A stretch of 64,000 nucleotides of DNA from an uncultured Planctomycetaceae bacterium (GCA_903885565.1 CAISJI010000142.1:1-64000); one strand, 5' to 3'. Shown: positions 41,864 to 51,284, counted from the stretch's first letter. Numbers and translations: made by a program. Notes: generated by a model not told the origin, from the sequence alone.

Positions 41864-42886
41864 ATGACCAGCTTCCGTGAACCGACAATCAAGGCCGCCG
41901 AGGAGTTCGTCGCCGACGACCGGGCGCTGCGACCGCAGCGCATGGCCGACATGGTCGGGCAACGCGACGTCTATGAGCGGCTCACCATCGCCATCGATGC
42001 CGCCCGCAAGCGGGGGGAGACGCTGGGGCATATTCTCCTCGACGGACCTCCCGGGCTCGGAAAAACCACGTTCGCCACCTGCATTCCCCGGGAGATGGGG
42101 ACCACGCTGCAGATCGCCAGCGGCGCGGCGCTGGCCGCCCCCAAGGATCTGTTGCCCTATCTGAGCAACGCGGCCGAAGGATCGGTGCTGTTCATCGACG
42201 AGATCCACCGGCTGCCGATCGCGGTGGAGGAATTCCTCTATCCCGCCATGGAGGATTTTCGCATCGATATCACGCTCGGGGATGGGGTGGCGGCACGCAC
42301 GATCAACATGCCGCTGCGCCCCTTTACGCTGCTGGGGGCCACCACCCGGGCGGGCCTCATCTCGGCTCCCCTCCGCGACCGCTTCCAGATGCGGGAGCAC
42401 CTCGATTTCTACTCCGTGGAGGAGCTGGCGGAAATCGTTCGCCGCTCCGCCGCCAAGCTCGATATGCCGATGGATGACGCTTCGGCCGACGAAATCGCCC
42501 GCCGCAGCCGGGGCACGCCGCGGTTGGCCAACAACCGGCTGCGCTGGATCCGCGATTTCTCCACCAGCCGGGCCGGCGGCCAACTCGATCTGAAGATCGC
42601 ACGCACGGCGCTGGAAATGCAGGGGATCGATGCCCTGGGGCTCGATAGCTTCGATCGCAAGTATCTCGACACCATCCACCGGGTGTTTGCGGGGGGGCCG
42701 GTGGGGATTGAGGCGATCGCCCACACCATGAGCAGCGCCACCGATACCCTGGAAGACGACGTCGAGCCGTTTCTGCTGCGGTGCGAACTCGTGATCCGCA
42801 CGCCGCGGGGCCGCCGGATCACGCCGCGGGGGGAAGACCATCTCGGGGCCGCTCCCAAAACGGTCGCCCCGGGCCGATTATTCTGA
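41864..42886 (+). CDS. ruvB: Holliday junction branch-migration ATPase
   Basis: 340 residues. AAA+ motor that drives branch migration. Walker A GPPGLGKTTFA, Walker B VLFIDEIHRLP, sensor LLGATTRAGLISAPLRDRF with the arginine finger region, and the C-terminal winged helix FAGGPVGIEAIAHTM and CELVIRTPRGRRITP. Follows ruvA by 63 bases on the same strand, completing a compact ruvCAB cluster, which is less common than separated ruvC. No LexA-like box was seen upstream of ruvC. Confidence 0.96.
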   Translation: MTSFREPTIKAAEEFVADDRALRPQRMADMVGQRDVYERLTIAIDAARKRGETLGHILLDGPPGLGKTTFATCIPREMGTTLQIASGAALAAPKDLLPYLSNAAEGSVLFIDEIHRLPIAVEEFLYPAMEDFRIDITLGDGVAARTINMPLRPFTLLGATTRAGLISAPLRDRFQMREHLDFYSVEELAEIVRRSAAKLDMPMDDASADEIARRSRGTPRLANNRLRWIRDFSTSRAGGQLDLKIARTALEMQGIDALGLDSFDRKYLDTIHRVFAGGPVGIEAIAHTMSSATDTLEDDVEPFLLRCELVIRTPRGRRITPRGEDHLGAAPKTVAPGRLF

Positions 42887-42910
42887 GCCGGCAGGTTTTT
42901 CCGGTGGAGA

Positions 42911-42940
42911 TTGACCCCGCGGGCATCCCCCGTTTACACT
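42911..42940 (+). promoter_or_regulatory. Sigma70-like promoter of rpmF
   Basis: TTGACC (42911-42916), 18-base spacer, TACACT (42935-42940), 37 bases before the rpmF ATG. Same TACACT -10 variant seen upstream of cvpA. Confidence 0.5.
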
Positions 42941-42977
42941 CACGGGCTTCACTGACTCAGGACTTCTAGGTGCATCT

Positions 42978-43157
42978 ATGGCCGTTCCAAAGCGTCGCCA
43001 ATCGAATCAGAAAACAGGCTCGCGTCGGGCCCACGATTTTCTCACTCCCCGGCAATTGACCTTCTGCTCAACCTGCGGCAAGGCTGTTCCCACGCACCGC
43101 ATCTGCGGAAACTGCGGGTATTACATGGGCCGCGCCGTCATCAAATCCGAGGGCTGA
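42978..43157 (+). CDS. rpmF: 50S ribosomal protein bL32
   Basis: 59 residues. MAVPKRRQSNQKTGSRRAHD is the standard N-terminus; two CxxC pairs (CSTCGKAVPTHRICGNCG) make a zinc site, and YYMGRAVI ends the family motif. In many bacteria rpmF leads the fatty-acid gene cluster, as it does here. The GAGGG near its stop serves as ribosome site for fabD, which starts 4 bases later. Confidence 0.95.
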   Translation: MAVPKRRQSNQKTGSRRAHDFLTPRQLTFCSTCGKAVPTHRICGNCGYYMGRAVIKSEG

Positions 43158-43161
43158 TGCC

Positions 43162-44115
43162 TTGGCCATCCCGAACGACGTGAGTCAGGGAACCGGGACG
43201 CCAGGAGCCAGTCGAACCGCAGTGCTGTTTCCCGGACAGGGAGCCCAGGCGGTTGGCATGGTTGGCCAGTGGTGCGAGCAGTCGCCCGCGATTGCGGCGC
43301 TCTTTGTCCGAGCCAACGCGATACTCGGCTACGACCTGGAAGCGATCTGCCGCCAGGGGCCGGCGGAGGCTCTCGACAGTACTGCGGTCAGCCAGCCGGC
43401 GATTTTGGTCACCAGCTTGGCTGCCTTGGAACTGTTGAAGCAGCGGCCCGACCGGCTGCTCGACTCGGTGACGGCCACTGCCGGCCTGTCGCTCGGCGAA
43501 TACACCGCTTTGGTATTTGCCGGAGCCATCGATTTCGAGGATGCAGTGCGGCTTGTCGACATTCGTGGGCGGGCCATGCAGGCCTGCGCGGATGCCCATC
43601 CAGGCGGCATGCTGGCAGTGCTCGGCCTCTCCCGCGAGCAGGTTGCGAGCCTGTGCGACGACGTGCGCGGCGGAGAAGTGCTCGAGGTTGCCAATGTGCT
43701 CTGCCCGGGGAATGTGGTCGCCTCCGGCACCGTGGCTGCGTGCACGCGGTTGGCCTCTGCGGCCGGAGCGGCGGGGGCGATGAAGTCCGTTCGGCTGGGA
43801 GTGGCCGGGGCCTTCCACACCAGTCTCATGCAGCCGGCCGTGGAGGCCTTGAGCCTGGCGCTCGCCAGCACCACGATCCGCGCTCCGCGCATGCCTGTGG
43901 TGAGCAATGTTGATGCCCGGCCGCATCACGATCCTGACGAAATCCGGCATCTGCTGGCGCGGCAGGTGGTGGGTGTCGTGGAGTGGCAGGCCTCGGTGGA
44001 GCATCTGCTGGCCGATGGCATACGGACAATCTACGAGGTGGGGCCCGGACGGGTGCTGCGGGGACTCATGAAGCGGATCGACCGCACCGTCGCCTGTTTC
44101 GGGGCGTTGGACTGA
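43162..44115 (+). CDS. fabD: Malonyl-CoA:ACP transacylase
   Basis: 317 residues from a TTG at 43162 with GAGGG 8 bases upstream; a GTG at 43180 is an alternative. Moves malonyl from CoA to acyl carrier protein. N-terminal TAVLFPGQGAQAVGMVGQW, nucleophile Ser110 in GLSLGEYTALVFAG, the catalytic His in GVAGAFHTSLMQPAV, and NVLCPGNVVASG with the Q/N-type motif VGPGRVLRGL. Next to rpmF with no plsX or fabH between. Confidence 0.95.
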   Translation: MAIPNDVSQGTGTPGASRTAVLFPGQGAQAVGMVGQWCEQSPAIAALFVRANAILGYDLEAICRQGPAEALDSTAVSQPAILVTSLAALELLKQRPDRLLDSVTATAGLSLGEYTALVFAGAIDFEDAVRLVDIRGRAMQACADAHPGGMLAVLGLSREQVASLCDDVRGGEVLEVANVLCPGNVVASGTVAACTRLASAAGAAGAMKSVRLGVAGAFHTSLMQPAVEALSLALASTTIRAPRMPVVSNVDARPHHDPDEIRHLLARQVVGVVEWQASVEHLLADGIRTIYEVGPGRVLRGLMKRIDRTVACFGALD

Positions 44116-44145
44116 TTCAAAGCTCATTTTCAAAGGACCCAATCG

Positions 44146-44934
44146 ATGGCGAATGAGAGCAAGCTGCCGGCAGTGGAGCCGAAGCGGTTGGCAGTCGATC
44201 TGACGGGGCAGGTGGCGATCGTGACGGGGGCCTCCCAGGGCCTCGGACGGGCGATCGCTGAGTGCCTGGCGGCCAACGGTGCCAGCGTGGCGATTGTCGC
44301 CCGCAATGCCGCCAAGCTGGCCGAGGTCGCGGCGGGGATCCGCGCTGCCGGCGGTCAAGCCGAGGAGTTTCCCTGCGATGTGTCGCAGGCTGAGGCTGTC
44401 AGCGCCGTGGTTGAGGCGATCCACGCCAAGCTCGGCCGGATCGATATTCTGGTCAACAACGCCGGCGTGACCCGGGATACGCTGCTGCCGAGAATGAGCG
44501 ACGAGGAGTGGGACGAGGTCTTGGCCACGAACCTCCGCGGGCCGTTTCTGTTCATGCGGGCCGCCAGTCGCCCGATGATGCAGCAACGCTACGGACGGAT
44601 CATCAACGTGGCCAGCGTCTCGGGCCTCATCGGCAATCCCGGCCAGGCCAACTACTCCGCCTCAAAGGCGGGCCTTGTCGGTCTCACCCGGACTGTGGCC
44701 AAGGAACTCGCCGGACGAAAAATCACGGTCAATGCGGTTGCCCCCGGCTTCATCGCCAGCGACATGACAGCAGCTCTCGGCCCTGCCCTGCTCGACGAGG
44801 TGAAGAAACGGGTCCCCGCCAAGCGGCTCGGAGAGGCTTGGGAAATCGCCCAGGCAGTGCTGTTTCTGGCTTCGCCATCGTCGGGATACATCACGGCACA
44901 GGTAGTGACCGTCGATGGTGGACTGATTGGATAA
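44146..44934 (+). CDS. fabG: 3-oxoacyl-ACP reductase
   Basis: 262 residues. NADPH-dependent short-chain reductase of the elongation cycle. VAIVTGASQGLGRAIAECLA is the cofactor motif, NNAGVTRDTLLPRM the NNAG block, INVASVSGLIGNPGQANYSA with SKAG the Ser-Tyr-Lys triad, and LAGRKITVNAVAPGFIASDM the C-terminal hallmark. The N-terminus is about 15 residues longer than usual (MANESKLPAVEPKRLAVDLT). Confidence 0.95.
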   Translation: MANESKLPAVEPKRLAVDLTGQVAIVTGASQGLGRAIAECLAANGASVAIVARNAAKLAEVAAGIRAAGGQAEEFPCDVSQAEAVSAVVEAIHAKLGRIDILVNNAGVTRDTLLPRMSDEEWDEVLATNLRGPFLFMRAASRPMMQQRYGRIINVASVSGLIGNPGQANYSASKAGLVGLTRTVAKELAGRKITVNAVAPGFIASDMTAALGPALLDEVKKRVPAKRLGEAWEIAQAVLFLASPSSGYITAQVVTVDGGLIG

Positions 44935-45215
44935 TGCCGGTGGAGCAGTTTGGGTGATCCGGTCTGGACAGGTTTGGTAAGGAGCGGTTATATCTTCGCT
45001 GGCGGTGGTGTGTGTGGGCTGTCGACGGGTCGCTATCCTGTTGCCAGCCGCCAGTTTCCGTCGCTCGTTGGTTCTGTTTGCAGCGTCCGTTTCAAGAGCC
45101 GGAGAGATTGCATTGGGCCGGGAATCATCCCGGCGTGGATGGGATCTGAGTCGGTCATGGTTTCACTCTCGTCATCTGCGGGGAACGCGGATGAACTGTC
45201 AGGAGGATTCATAAG

Positions 45216-45452
45216 GTGGCGTCCGTCCAAGAACGTGTGATCGACATCGTGGCGTCCCAATTGGGCGTCAGCAAGGATCAGATCACTGCGGAAACTTCGT
45301 TCATTAACGATCTCGGTGCCGATTCCCTCGACACGGTCGAACTGGTGATGGAACTCGAGGAGGAGTTTGAGATCAACATCTCGGACGACGCCGCGGAGAA
45401 GATCCAGACCGTCGGCCAGGCGGTTGAGTTCATCGAAAAGCACCAGGCTTGA
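45216..45452 (+). CDS. acpP: Acyl carrier protein
   Basis: 78 residues from a GTG with AGGAGG eight bases upstream. Four-helix carrier with the phosphopantetheine site [14 protein letters not shown] (Ser37). Acidic, as expected. 281 bases separate it from fabG, more than for other members of the cluster, so it may have its own promoter to reach the high level ACP needs; no clear consensus boxes were found. fabF follows 11 bases on. Confidence 0.96.
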   Translation: MASVQERVIDIVASQLGVSKDQITAETSFINDLGADSLDTVELVMELEEEFEINISDDAAEKIQTVGQAVEFIEKHQA

Positions 45453-45463
45453 CGGTACTTTGA

Positions 45464-46705
45464 ATGAAGCGTCGCGTCGTTGTTACCGGTTTGGGCGTTG
45501 TCACCTCTCTCGGGCGGGCCGTCGATCTCTTCTGGGATCGCTTGGTTCGCGGCGATAGCGGTGTCGGTCCGATCACGCTCTTTGACGTGACCGGCTACCG
45601 GGTGCAGTTCGCCGGCCAGGTTCACTGGAAGCCGGAGGAAGAGGGAATCGCCAACCTCAAGGAATTGAGGAGGCTCGATCGGTTTTCGCAGTTTGCCCTG
45701 GCGGCAGCTGCCGATGCCGTTTCCGACTCGGGACTCGACTTTTCCCGGGAAGAGCCCTACCGCTGCGGCGTGGTGATCGGTTCCGGTATCGGCGGACTGG
45801 CGGAGTTCGAGGCCCAGCATGAGCGGCTGCTCACGAAGGGGATCGACAAAGTCTCTCCGTTTACGATTCCCAAGCTCATCGTCAACTCAGCCAGTGGCCA
45901 CGTTTCGGCGATGCATGGGGTCAAGGGACCGAATTTCGCTGTGGCCACCGCCTGCGCCAGTGCTGCCAACTCCATGGGGGACGCGCTCCGGGCGATCCAA
46001 TATGACGACGCCGATATCATGATCACCGGCGGCAGCGAAGCGGCCCTGACGCCGATGGGTTTGGCTGGCTTCCAGAACATGCGGGCTCTTTCCGAACGCG
46101 TCGACGCTCCGCAGCGGGCCAGCCGGCCGTTCGATGCCCAGCGCGACGGCTTCGTGCTCGCCGAGGGGGCCGGGGTGGTGGTGCTGGAGGAGTTGGAGCA
46201 TGCCCGGCGGCGGGGAGCCAGAATCTACGGCGAACTCAAGGGCTACGGCGCCAGCGGCGACGCGGGCCACATCACGCAGCCTGACGAGCAGGGACGCGGC
46301 GCGGCGTGGGCCATGGGCCGGGCGCTGGCCGATGCCGGACTGAATATTGACGCCGTCGACTACATCAACGCCCACGGCACGAGCACTCCACTGGGCGACA
46401 AGGCCGAAACGCTCGCCGTGAAGAGTGTCTTCGGTGCCCATGCCAAGCGGCTGGCGATCTCGAGCACCAAGAGCCAGCTGGGGCACACCTTGGGGGCCAG
46501 TGGCGGCATCGAGATGGTGGCCTGTGCGCTCACGTTGTCGCGGGGTGTGATCGCCCCGACAATCAACCTGGAAAATCCCGATCCTGATTGCGATCTCGAC
46601 TATGTGCCCTTGGTGGCGCGTGAGGCGAATGTCCGGGTGGCGATGAGCAATAGCTTTGGATTTGGTGGCCACAATGCGAGTTTGATTCTGGCCCGTCTGG
46701 ATTGA
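45464..46705 (+). CDS. fabF: Beta-ketoacyl-ACP synthase II
   Basis: 413 residues. Condensing enzyme with complete catalytic set: Cys164 in FAVATACASAANSMGDA, His304 in INAHGTSTPLGDKAE, and Lys336/His341 in SSTKSQLGHTLGASGG. N-terminus MKRRVVVTGLGVVTSLGRAV is canonical. Part of rpmF-fabD-fabG-acpP-fabF; compare with the non-canonical homologue at 48048. Confidence 0.96.
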   Translation: MKRRVVVTGLGVVTSLGRAVDLFWDRLVRGDSGVGPITLFDVTGYRVQFAGQVHWKPEEEGIANLKELRRLDRFSQFALAAAADAVSDSGLDFSREEPYRCGVVIGSGIGGLAEFEAQHERLLTKGIDKVSPFTIPKLIVNSASGHVSAMHGVKGPNFAVATACASAANSMGDALRAIQYDDADIMITGGSEAALTPMGLAGFQNMRALSERVDAPQRASRPFDAQRDGFVLAEGAGVVVLEELEHARRRGARIYGELKGYGASGDAGHITQPDEQGRGAAWAMGRALADAGLNIDAVDYINAHGTSTPLGDKAETLAVKSVFGAHAKRLAISSTKSQLGHTLGASGGIEMVACALTLSRGVIAPTINLENPDPDCDLDYVPLVAREANVRVAMSNSFGFGGHNASLILARLD

Positions 46706-46809
46706 AGCTCTGCGGCCCCTTCCGGGGGCAGCCAGACTGAGGCCGCAATGCGGCCGGAGTGACCGTTGGAAGTCGCGGCATGCCCCGCCGCCCGGGAAGG
46801 ATGGTCGCG

Positions 46810-47850
46810 ATGATCCCTCGCGCTGCTCCGCGACCGGCCGGTGTGCCAGTGACACTGCGCTCTATCCGCGGCCTGATCGCGGCGCTCTGCTGGGCGAGTC
46901 TGTCGCTCGGGCTGGGCTGGTGTGGCGAGGCGGCGTGGGGGCAACTCCCGGCCGACGCCGGACAGGTCTGGAAAACCTACGACATCGCGCCGTTTGTTCA
47001 GCAGGCGGGTGAGGGCAGCCAGAAGCATGTGGTCGACTGGATTCTCCAGGACACCGGCTATGGCAGCTGGCATGGCGACACGGTCGCTGTCCTCTCGGCC
47101 AACGCGAAGAGCCTGCGGTGCTTTCACACGCCCGAGATCCAGGAGCGGGTGGCGGAGACGGTAGCCCGTTTCGTGGAGGATGCCGCCGCTCCCCACCGGT
47201 TCGCCGTGCGGGTTTTGGGAGTCGGCTCGCCCGCCTGGAGGGCCGATGCCCGTCCCCTGCTCCGGCCGATTCCCACTTCCACCCCGGGAGTGCAGGCCTG
47301 GATGATGTCGCGCGAGGAGGCGGCGATTCTGGTGGCCACGCTGCGGCGGCGGGGGGACTGCCAGGAACTCCCCACCGGCCCGGTGCAGGCGGCCAATGGC
47401 CTGCCAGCGACGCTCTCCGGGGGGCGCAAACGAGCCTATGTGCAGGATATTGCCCTCCGGCCCGACATCTGGCCCGGTTGGCAGACGCTGGGAGCCTCGT
47501 GCGACGAAGGGATGCTGATCGACGTTCATCCGCTGATCAGTCGCGACGGGACGGCTGTTGAGGCGGTGCTGCGCTGCCGGATCGACCAGATTGAGAGGAT
47601 GGCTTCCGTGCCGGTCAATCTGGCTGATGCTCAGGGGAAGCGTTTGCAGATCGAGGTGCCGCAGATGGTGGCGGTGCGGGTCGGCGAGCGGTTCCGCTGG
47701 CCGATTGGGCAGGTTTTGGTCATCGGGTTGGGATTGGTGCCTTGGCCCGTGCCAAGGCAGAATACCGACGGCTCGGCTGCCCACCCGGCGACCGCTTCCC
47801 GCACGGATGTGGTGTTGGTGGTTGAGCCCCGATTGAGCGGTGTTCCGTAG
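46810..47850 (+). CDS. Secreted protein with secretin-like N-domain features
   Basis: 346 residues from ATG 46810 (GGAAGG nine bases upstream; ATG 46801 is also possible). Signal peptide: IRGLIAALCWASLSLGLGW ending EAAWGQ. The first mature domain reads YDIAPFVQQ...VVDWILQDTGYGSWHGDTVA, VLSANAKSLRCFHTPEIQER, VAETVARFVED, resembling the small N domain of secretin-like proteins in which a strand/helix module tests and wraps a peptide. The end VGERFRWPIGQVLVIGLGLV with DVVLVVEPRLSG also suits such proteins, but no beta-barrel secretin domain is present. Function unknown. Confidence 0.6.
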   Translation: MIPRAAPRPAGVPVTLRSIRGLIAALCWASLSLGLGWCGEAAWGQLPADAGQVWKTYDIAPFVQQAGEGSQKHVVDWILQDTGYGSWHGDTVAVLSANAKSLRCFHTPEIQERVAETVARFVEDAAAPHRFAVRVLGVGSPAWRADARPLLRPIPTSTPGVQAWMMSREEAAILVATLRRRGDCQELPTGPVQAANGLPATLSGGRKRAYVQDIALRPDIWPGWQTLGASCDEGMLIDVHPLISRDGTAVEAVLRCRIDQIERMASVPVNLADAQGKRLQIEVPQMVAVRVGERFRWPIGQVLVIGLGLVPWPVPRQNTDGSAAHPATASRTDVVLVVEPRLSGVP

Positions 47851-47856
47851 AGAGTC

Positions 47857-47872
47857 GTGAAAAAAGTCATCC
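47857..47872 (+). promoter_or_regulatory. Dispersed leader motif, copy D
   Basis: GTGAAAAAAGTCATCC, on the plus strand, 175 bases before the ketosynthase-like gene at 48048 and just after the stop at 47850. Same core as the copies at 12133, 15826, 26545 and 26667. Confidence 0.45.
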
Positions 47873-48047
47873 CTGTCCGTCCGCACCCCAACCCTCCCCC
47901 GTGTAGCCGACCACCGGCACATGCCCCCTGCGCGGCACCCACTGGCGTTGCCAGGATCAACAACTTCCGCAGCCAGCGATGGCCGAATGTATGCACAGCC
48001 CGCGAGCAGGCTGTGACTGAGATCCCCCTTGGAGCAGGAATTCGTTC

Positions 48048-49388
48048 ATGACTACCGGCAAGCAACGACGTGTGGTGATCACGGGTATGGGAACGGTCTG
48101 TCCGCTCGGCCTGACGCTGGAGGATGTGTGGGCCGGATTGCTGGCCGGCACCAGCGCCATGGGGCCGTTGGAATCGTTTCCGGCGGAGGGCCTGCCGCTC
48201 CACCATGCCGCCGAAGCCCGCTGCTTCACCGGAGAGATCGACAACTTCGGTCCGCTCGATGCGGAGAAGAAAAAGGCGATCCGCAAGGGGCTCAAGGTGA
48301 TGTGCCGGGAAAGCCAGATGGCGGTGGCCGCGGCGCAGCGGGCGCTGCACGGCTGCGGGCTCGGTGCCGACCAACACCATCCGGAGCGGTTTGGCTGTGT
48401 GTTTGGCTCTGATTACATGCTCACGCTCCCGGAGGATTTCACCGCCGGTGTGGCCAAGTGCCGCAATGCCTCGGGGGGCTTTGATTTCCAGCGCTGGGCC
48501 GTTGACGGCATGCCGCAACTGACGCCGCTGTGGTTGCTGAAGTATCTGCCGAACATGCCCGCCAGCCACATTGCCATCTACAACGACCTCCGCGGCCCCA
48601 GTAATTCGATCACCGTGCGTGAAGCCAGCGGCCATCTGGCGATTGGTGAGGCCACAGTCACGATCCAGCGTGGCGCGGCCGACATGATGCTCGCTGGTGC
48701 CACCGGAACACGGGTGCATCCGATGAAAACAGTGCATGCGCTGCAGAGCGAGCAGGTGGCGCTGGGCAATGGTCTGCTGGAAAATGCCCCCCCCGCCAGC
48801 TGGAGCCGTCCGTTCGACAAGAATCGCCAGGGAATGGTGTTGGGCGAGGGAGCGGCCGTGCTGGTGCTTGAAGAACTGGAGCATGCGACGGCCCGCGGCG
48901 CGACGATCTACGGCGAAATTCTCGGTCACGCTGCCCGCAATGCCGGCGACGCCCGGGGGGTCGGCAGGAAGCACCGCGCCATGGCCTTGGCGCTGGGGCG
49001 GGCACTGGAAATCTCGGGCCTCTCCCCCGACCGGATCGGCCACATCCATGCCCACGGTGCCAGCACCGTGGCGGGAGACCGCGAGGAGGCCCGGGCGCTG
49101 CACGATTGCCTGGGGGATGTGGCCCACACAATTCCCACCGTGGCAGCCTCCAGCCACTTCGGCAATCTCGGGGCGGCCGGCGGGGTTGTGGAGTGCATCG
49201 CCAGCGTGTTGGCGATGCGGCACAAGACGCTCTTTCCACTGCTCAATTTCCAAATCCCCGATCCGGAATGTGCCATCCGCGCGGCCCGGGCCGGTGATCC
49301 CCCTGGCGACGTGTTTATCTCCTCGTCCGTGACGCCCCAGGGGCAGGCGGGAGCGATTGTGGTCGGCGCATGGGACATGCCGGCCTGA
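48048..49388 (+). CDS. Ketosynthase-like protein with replaced catalytic residues
   Basis: 446 residues, thiolase-fold homologue of FabF over its whole length (VVITGMGTVCPLGLTLEDVW to GQAGAIVVGAWDMPA). The catalytic residues are changed: the Cys position is Glu192 (TVREASGHLAIGEA against FabF TACASAANSMGDA), the second-half Lys is Ser368 and the second His is Asn373 (SSHFGNLGAAGG); only the first His (336, HAHGAST) is kept. It therefore should not condense acyl chains in the normal way. It may act like a KS-beta/chain-length-factor partner, a decarboxylase (as KSQ domains do with Gln), or a scaffold. It follows the fab cluster and has a leader motif upstream. Confidence 0.85.
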   Translation: MTTGKQRRVVITGMGTVCPLGLTLEDVWAGLLAGTSAMGPLESFPAEGLPLHHAAEARCFTGEIDNFGPLDAEKKKAIRKGLKVMCRESQMAVAAAQRALHGCGLGADQHHPERFGCVFGSDYMLTLPEDFTAGVAKCRNASGGFDFQRWAVDGMPQLTPLWLLKYLPNMPASHIAIYNDLRGPSNSITVREASGHLAIGEATVTIQRGAADMMLAGATGTRVHPMKTVHALQSEQVALGNGLLENAPPASWSRPFDKNRQGMVLGEGAAVLVLEELEHATARGATIYGEILGHAARNAGDARGVGRKHRAMALALGRALEISGLSPDRIGHIHAHGASTVAGDREEARALHDCLGDVAHTIPTVAASSHFGNLGAAGGVVECIASVLAMRHKTLFPLLNFQIPDPECAIRAARAGDPPGDVFISSSVTPQGQAGAIVVGAWDMPA

Positions 49389-49436
49389 CACGGGCAGCGG
49401 TCTGCCGGTGGCTGACGGCCGCGGCGGGCATGCTCC

Positions 49437-49465
49437 TTGACAGTGAGGGGCCGTTGCCATAGGTT
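49437..49465 (+). promoter_or_regulatory. Possible promoter of nusA
   Basis: TTGACA (49437-49442), perfect -35, 17-base spacer, then TAGGTT (49460-49465), a weak -10. Leaves a leader of about 210 bases before the nusA ATG. Confidence 0.5.
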
Positions 49466-49523
49466 TCACGGGTTGGTGCTCGTGGAGTGGGTTCTGGAAG
49501 CGGATGCGCCCCCAGGCCCTATT

Positions 49524-49570
49524 CGCTGTTTTTGTGGCATTTTCCCGTTCGGGAGGATGTCGAAACAGCG
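49524..49570 (+). promoter_or_regulatory. Nested hairpin in the nusA leader
   Basis: An 8-base outer stem CGCTGTTT / AAACAGCG encloses a hairpin TTTCCC / GGGAGG with loop GTTC. It is in the transcribed leader about 115 bases before the ATG. Could stabilise the transcript or serve in control of the operon; family not recognised. Confidence 0.4.
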
Positions 49571-49683
49571 GGTGGCGGCGTGGCGGGTGGTTTCGTGTCG
49601 TGTGTGGCGTCGGCTCGCCGGCAGTGCCATTCGCAGGCAGTGCCTCTCTCTCGTGCGCCCCCCAATACGTCCTGCCAGAATCG

Positions 49684-51054
49684 ATGTCCGAGAATTCCAT
49701 GAAGCCAGAAGAAATTCTTCGTATCGTTGATGCCATCCATCGCGATAAGAACATCGACAAGGAGATCGTCTTTCAGGCGATTGAAGCAGCACTGGTCACC
49801 GCTTTGTCGCGGCAGTATGGTGAAACCTCCGTCATCACGATCGACATCAATCGGGTTGATGGCAATCTCACCGGGTTGCGTGACGGCGTGGCGATTGACA
49901 CTCAAGAACTTTCCGGCCGCATCGGCGCCCAGACCGCCAAGCAGGTGATCATCCAGAAGATCCGCGAAGCGGAGCGGGATGCGATCCACGATGAGTTCGA
50001 GGAGCAGATCGGCCAGATGGTGTCGGGTGTGGTGAGCCGATTTGAGGGCGCCACCGCAACTGTCACACTCGGAGCCACTGAGGCCATCCTGCCCCGGAGC
50101 GAGCAGATCCCGGGCGAGTCGTTCCATCCCAACGAACGGATCCGGGCCACCATCTTCGAGGTGCGCAAGGTCGGCAGTCGGGTGAAGATCATTCTGTCGA
50201 GGATCCGGCCCCAACTGGTGCAGCGGCTGTTTGAGCAGGAGATCCCCGAGATCGCCGACGGCATCATCGAAATTCGGGCCATTTCCCGGGAGCCGGGCTA
50301 CCGCAGTAAGGTGGCCGTTATCAGTTCCGACAACCGGGTCGACTGTGTGGGGGCCTGCGTTGGCGTGCGTGGCAACCGCATCAAAAATATTGTTGAGGAG
50401 CTCGGCGGCGAACGTATCGACATCGTGCGCTGGAGCGAGGATCTGCAGGTGCTCGTGCCCAATGCTCTGCAGCCGGCAGAGGTGGATGAGGTGATCCTCT
50501 GCCAGATGCTCGGCCGGGGCATCGTGCTGGTGCGCGAGGATCAGCTCTCTCTGGCCATCGGCCGCCGCGGGCAGAATGTGCGTCTCGCAAGCAAGCTGTG
50601 TGGCTGGGATATCGAAATCATGACCCGCGAGGAACTCGATCAGCAGATCGAGCGGGCGGTGTCAGGCTTCTCGTCTATCGAGGGCTTGGACGAATCGCTC
50701 GCCGAGAAGTTGGTGGGCGAGGGCTTTTTGTCCTACGACGATCTCTCGGTGATGGAGCCGTCCGACCTGATGGAGATGGGCGGCCTGTCGCTGGAAGCAG
50801 TTGATCAGATCGTGCTCGAGGCCGAGCGTCGCGCGGCGATGGCGGAGGTGGCTGCGGCTGACGAGCGCCGCAAGCAGCGGGAGCATGATCGCGTTGAAAA
50901 GGCCACGGCCGAAGCCGATGCGGTGGAGGCAGCGCTGGTACAGGCTGCTGCTGCGGCGGAGGATGCGGCTGTGGGGGAAGCGGGTGAGGCTGTCGCGGAA
51001 GAGGGGGCTGTCAGCCCGTCTGGCGGTTCCCCAGCCCCGACTCCAGGGGCTTAA
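49684..51054 (+). CDS. nusA: Transcription termination/antitermination factor NusA
   Basis: 456 residues from ATG 49684 (ATG 49699 is an alternative). N-terminal RNAP-binding domain ([36 protein letters not shown]), S1 domain ([20 protein letters not shown]), and KH domains ([40 protein letters not shown]). A HhH-like C-terminal segment ([20 protein letters not shown]) then an acidic Ala/Glu-rich tail. It leads infB-rbfA, but rimP, usually upstream, is absent. Confidence 0.95.
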   Translation: MSENSMKPEEILRIVDAIHRDKNIDKEIVFQAIEAALVTALSRQYGETSVITIDINRVDGNLTGLRDGVAIDTQELSGRIGAQTAKQVIIQKIREAERDAIHDEFEEQIGQMVSGVVSRFEGATATVTLGATEAILPRSEQIPGESFHPNERIRATIFEVRKVGSRVKIILSRIRPQLVQRLFEQEIPEIADGIIEIRAISREPGYRSKVAVISSDNRVDCVGACVGVRGNRIKNIVEELGGERIDIVRWSEDLQVLVPNALQPAEVDEVILCQMLGRGIVLVREDQLSLAIGRRGQNVRLASKLCGWDIEIMTREELDQQIERAVSGFSSIEGLDESLAEKLVGEGFLSYDDLSVMEPSDLMEMGGLSLEAVDQIVLEAERRAAMAEVAAADERRKQREHDRVEKATAEADAVEAALVQAAAAAEDAAVGEAGEAVAEEGAVSPSGGSPAPTPGA

Positions 51055-51218
51055 AGGGCTTTTCGGTGCTCCCTGCTTGGGTCGGTGTTTCGGGCCTGAA
51101 AACAGGCTCGAAAGTCTGAGTTCGGGGCAATTGTTCTGGTGTGGCGTGGCCACAGTGGGTGGTGCGCTGTTTTGCAGGTCTGGGGCTGGCGGTTAGCCTT
51201 AGAACTGCCGTTGGATGG

Positions 51219-51237
51219 GATCCGATGCGTTCGGATC
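51219..51237 (+). promoter_or_regulatory. Hairpin before infB
   Basis: Perfect 7-base inverted repeat GATCCGA / TCGGATC, loop TGCGT, in the 230-base gap between nusA and infB. No T-tract follows, so it is not a standard terminator; it might be a processing or attenuation site. Confidence 0.35.
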
Positions 51238-51284
51238 GGTACTGATGAGATAGACATATCGGCCGGTGGCCTGAAGAGGTGGGC

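Noticed and set aside
49504-49683. Upstream frame extension of nusA as a rimP remnant
   Set aside because: Translated sequence bears no resemblance to RimP and includes the leader hairpin.
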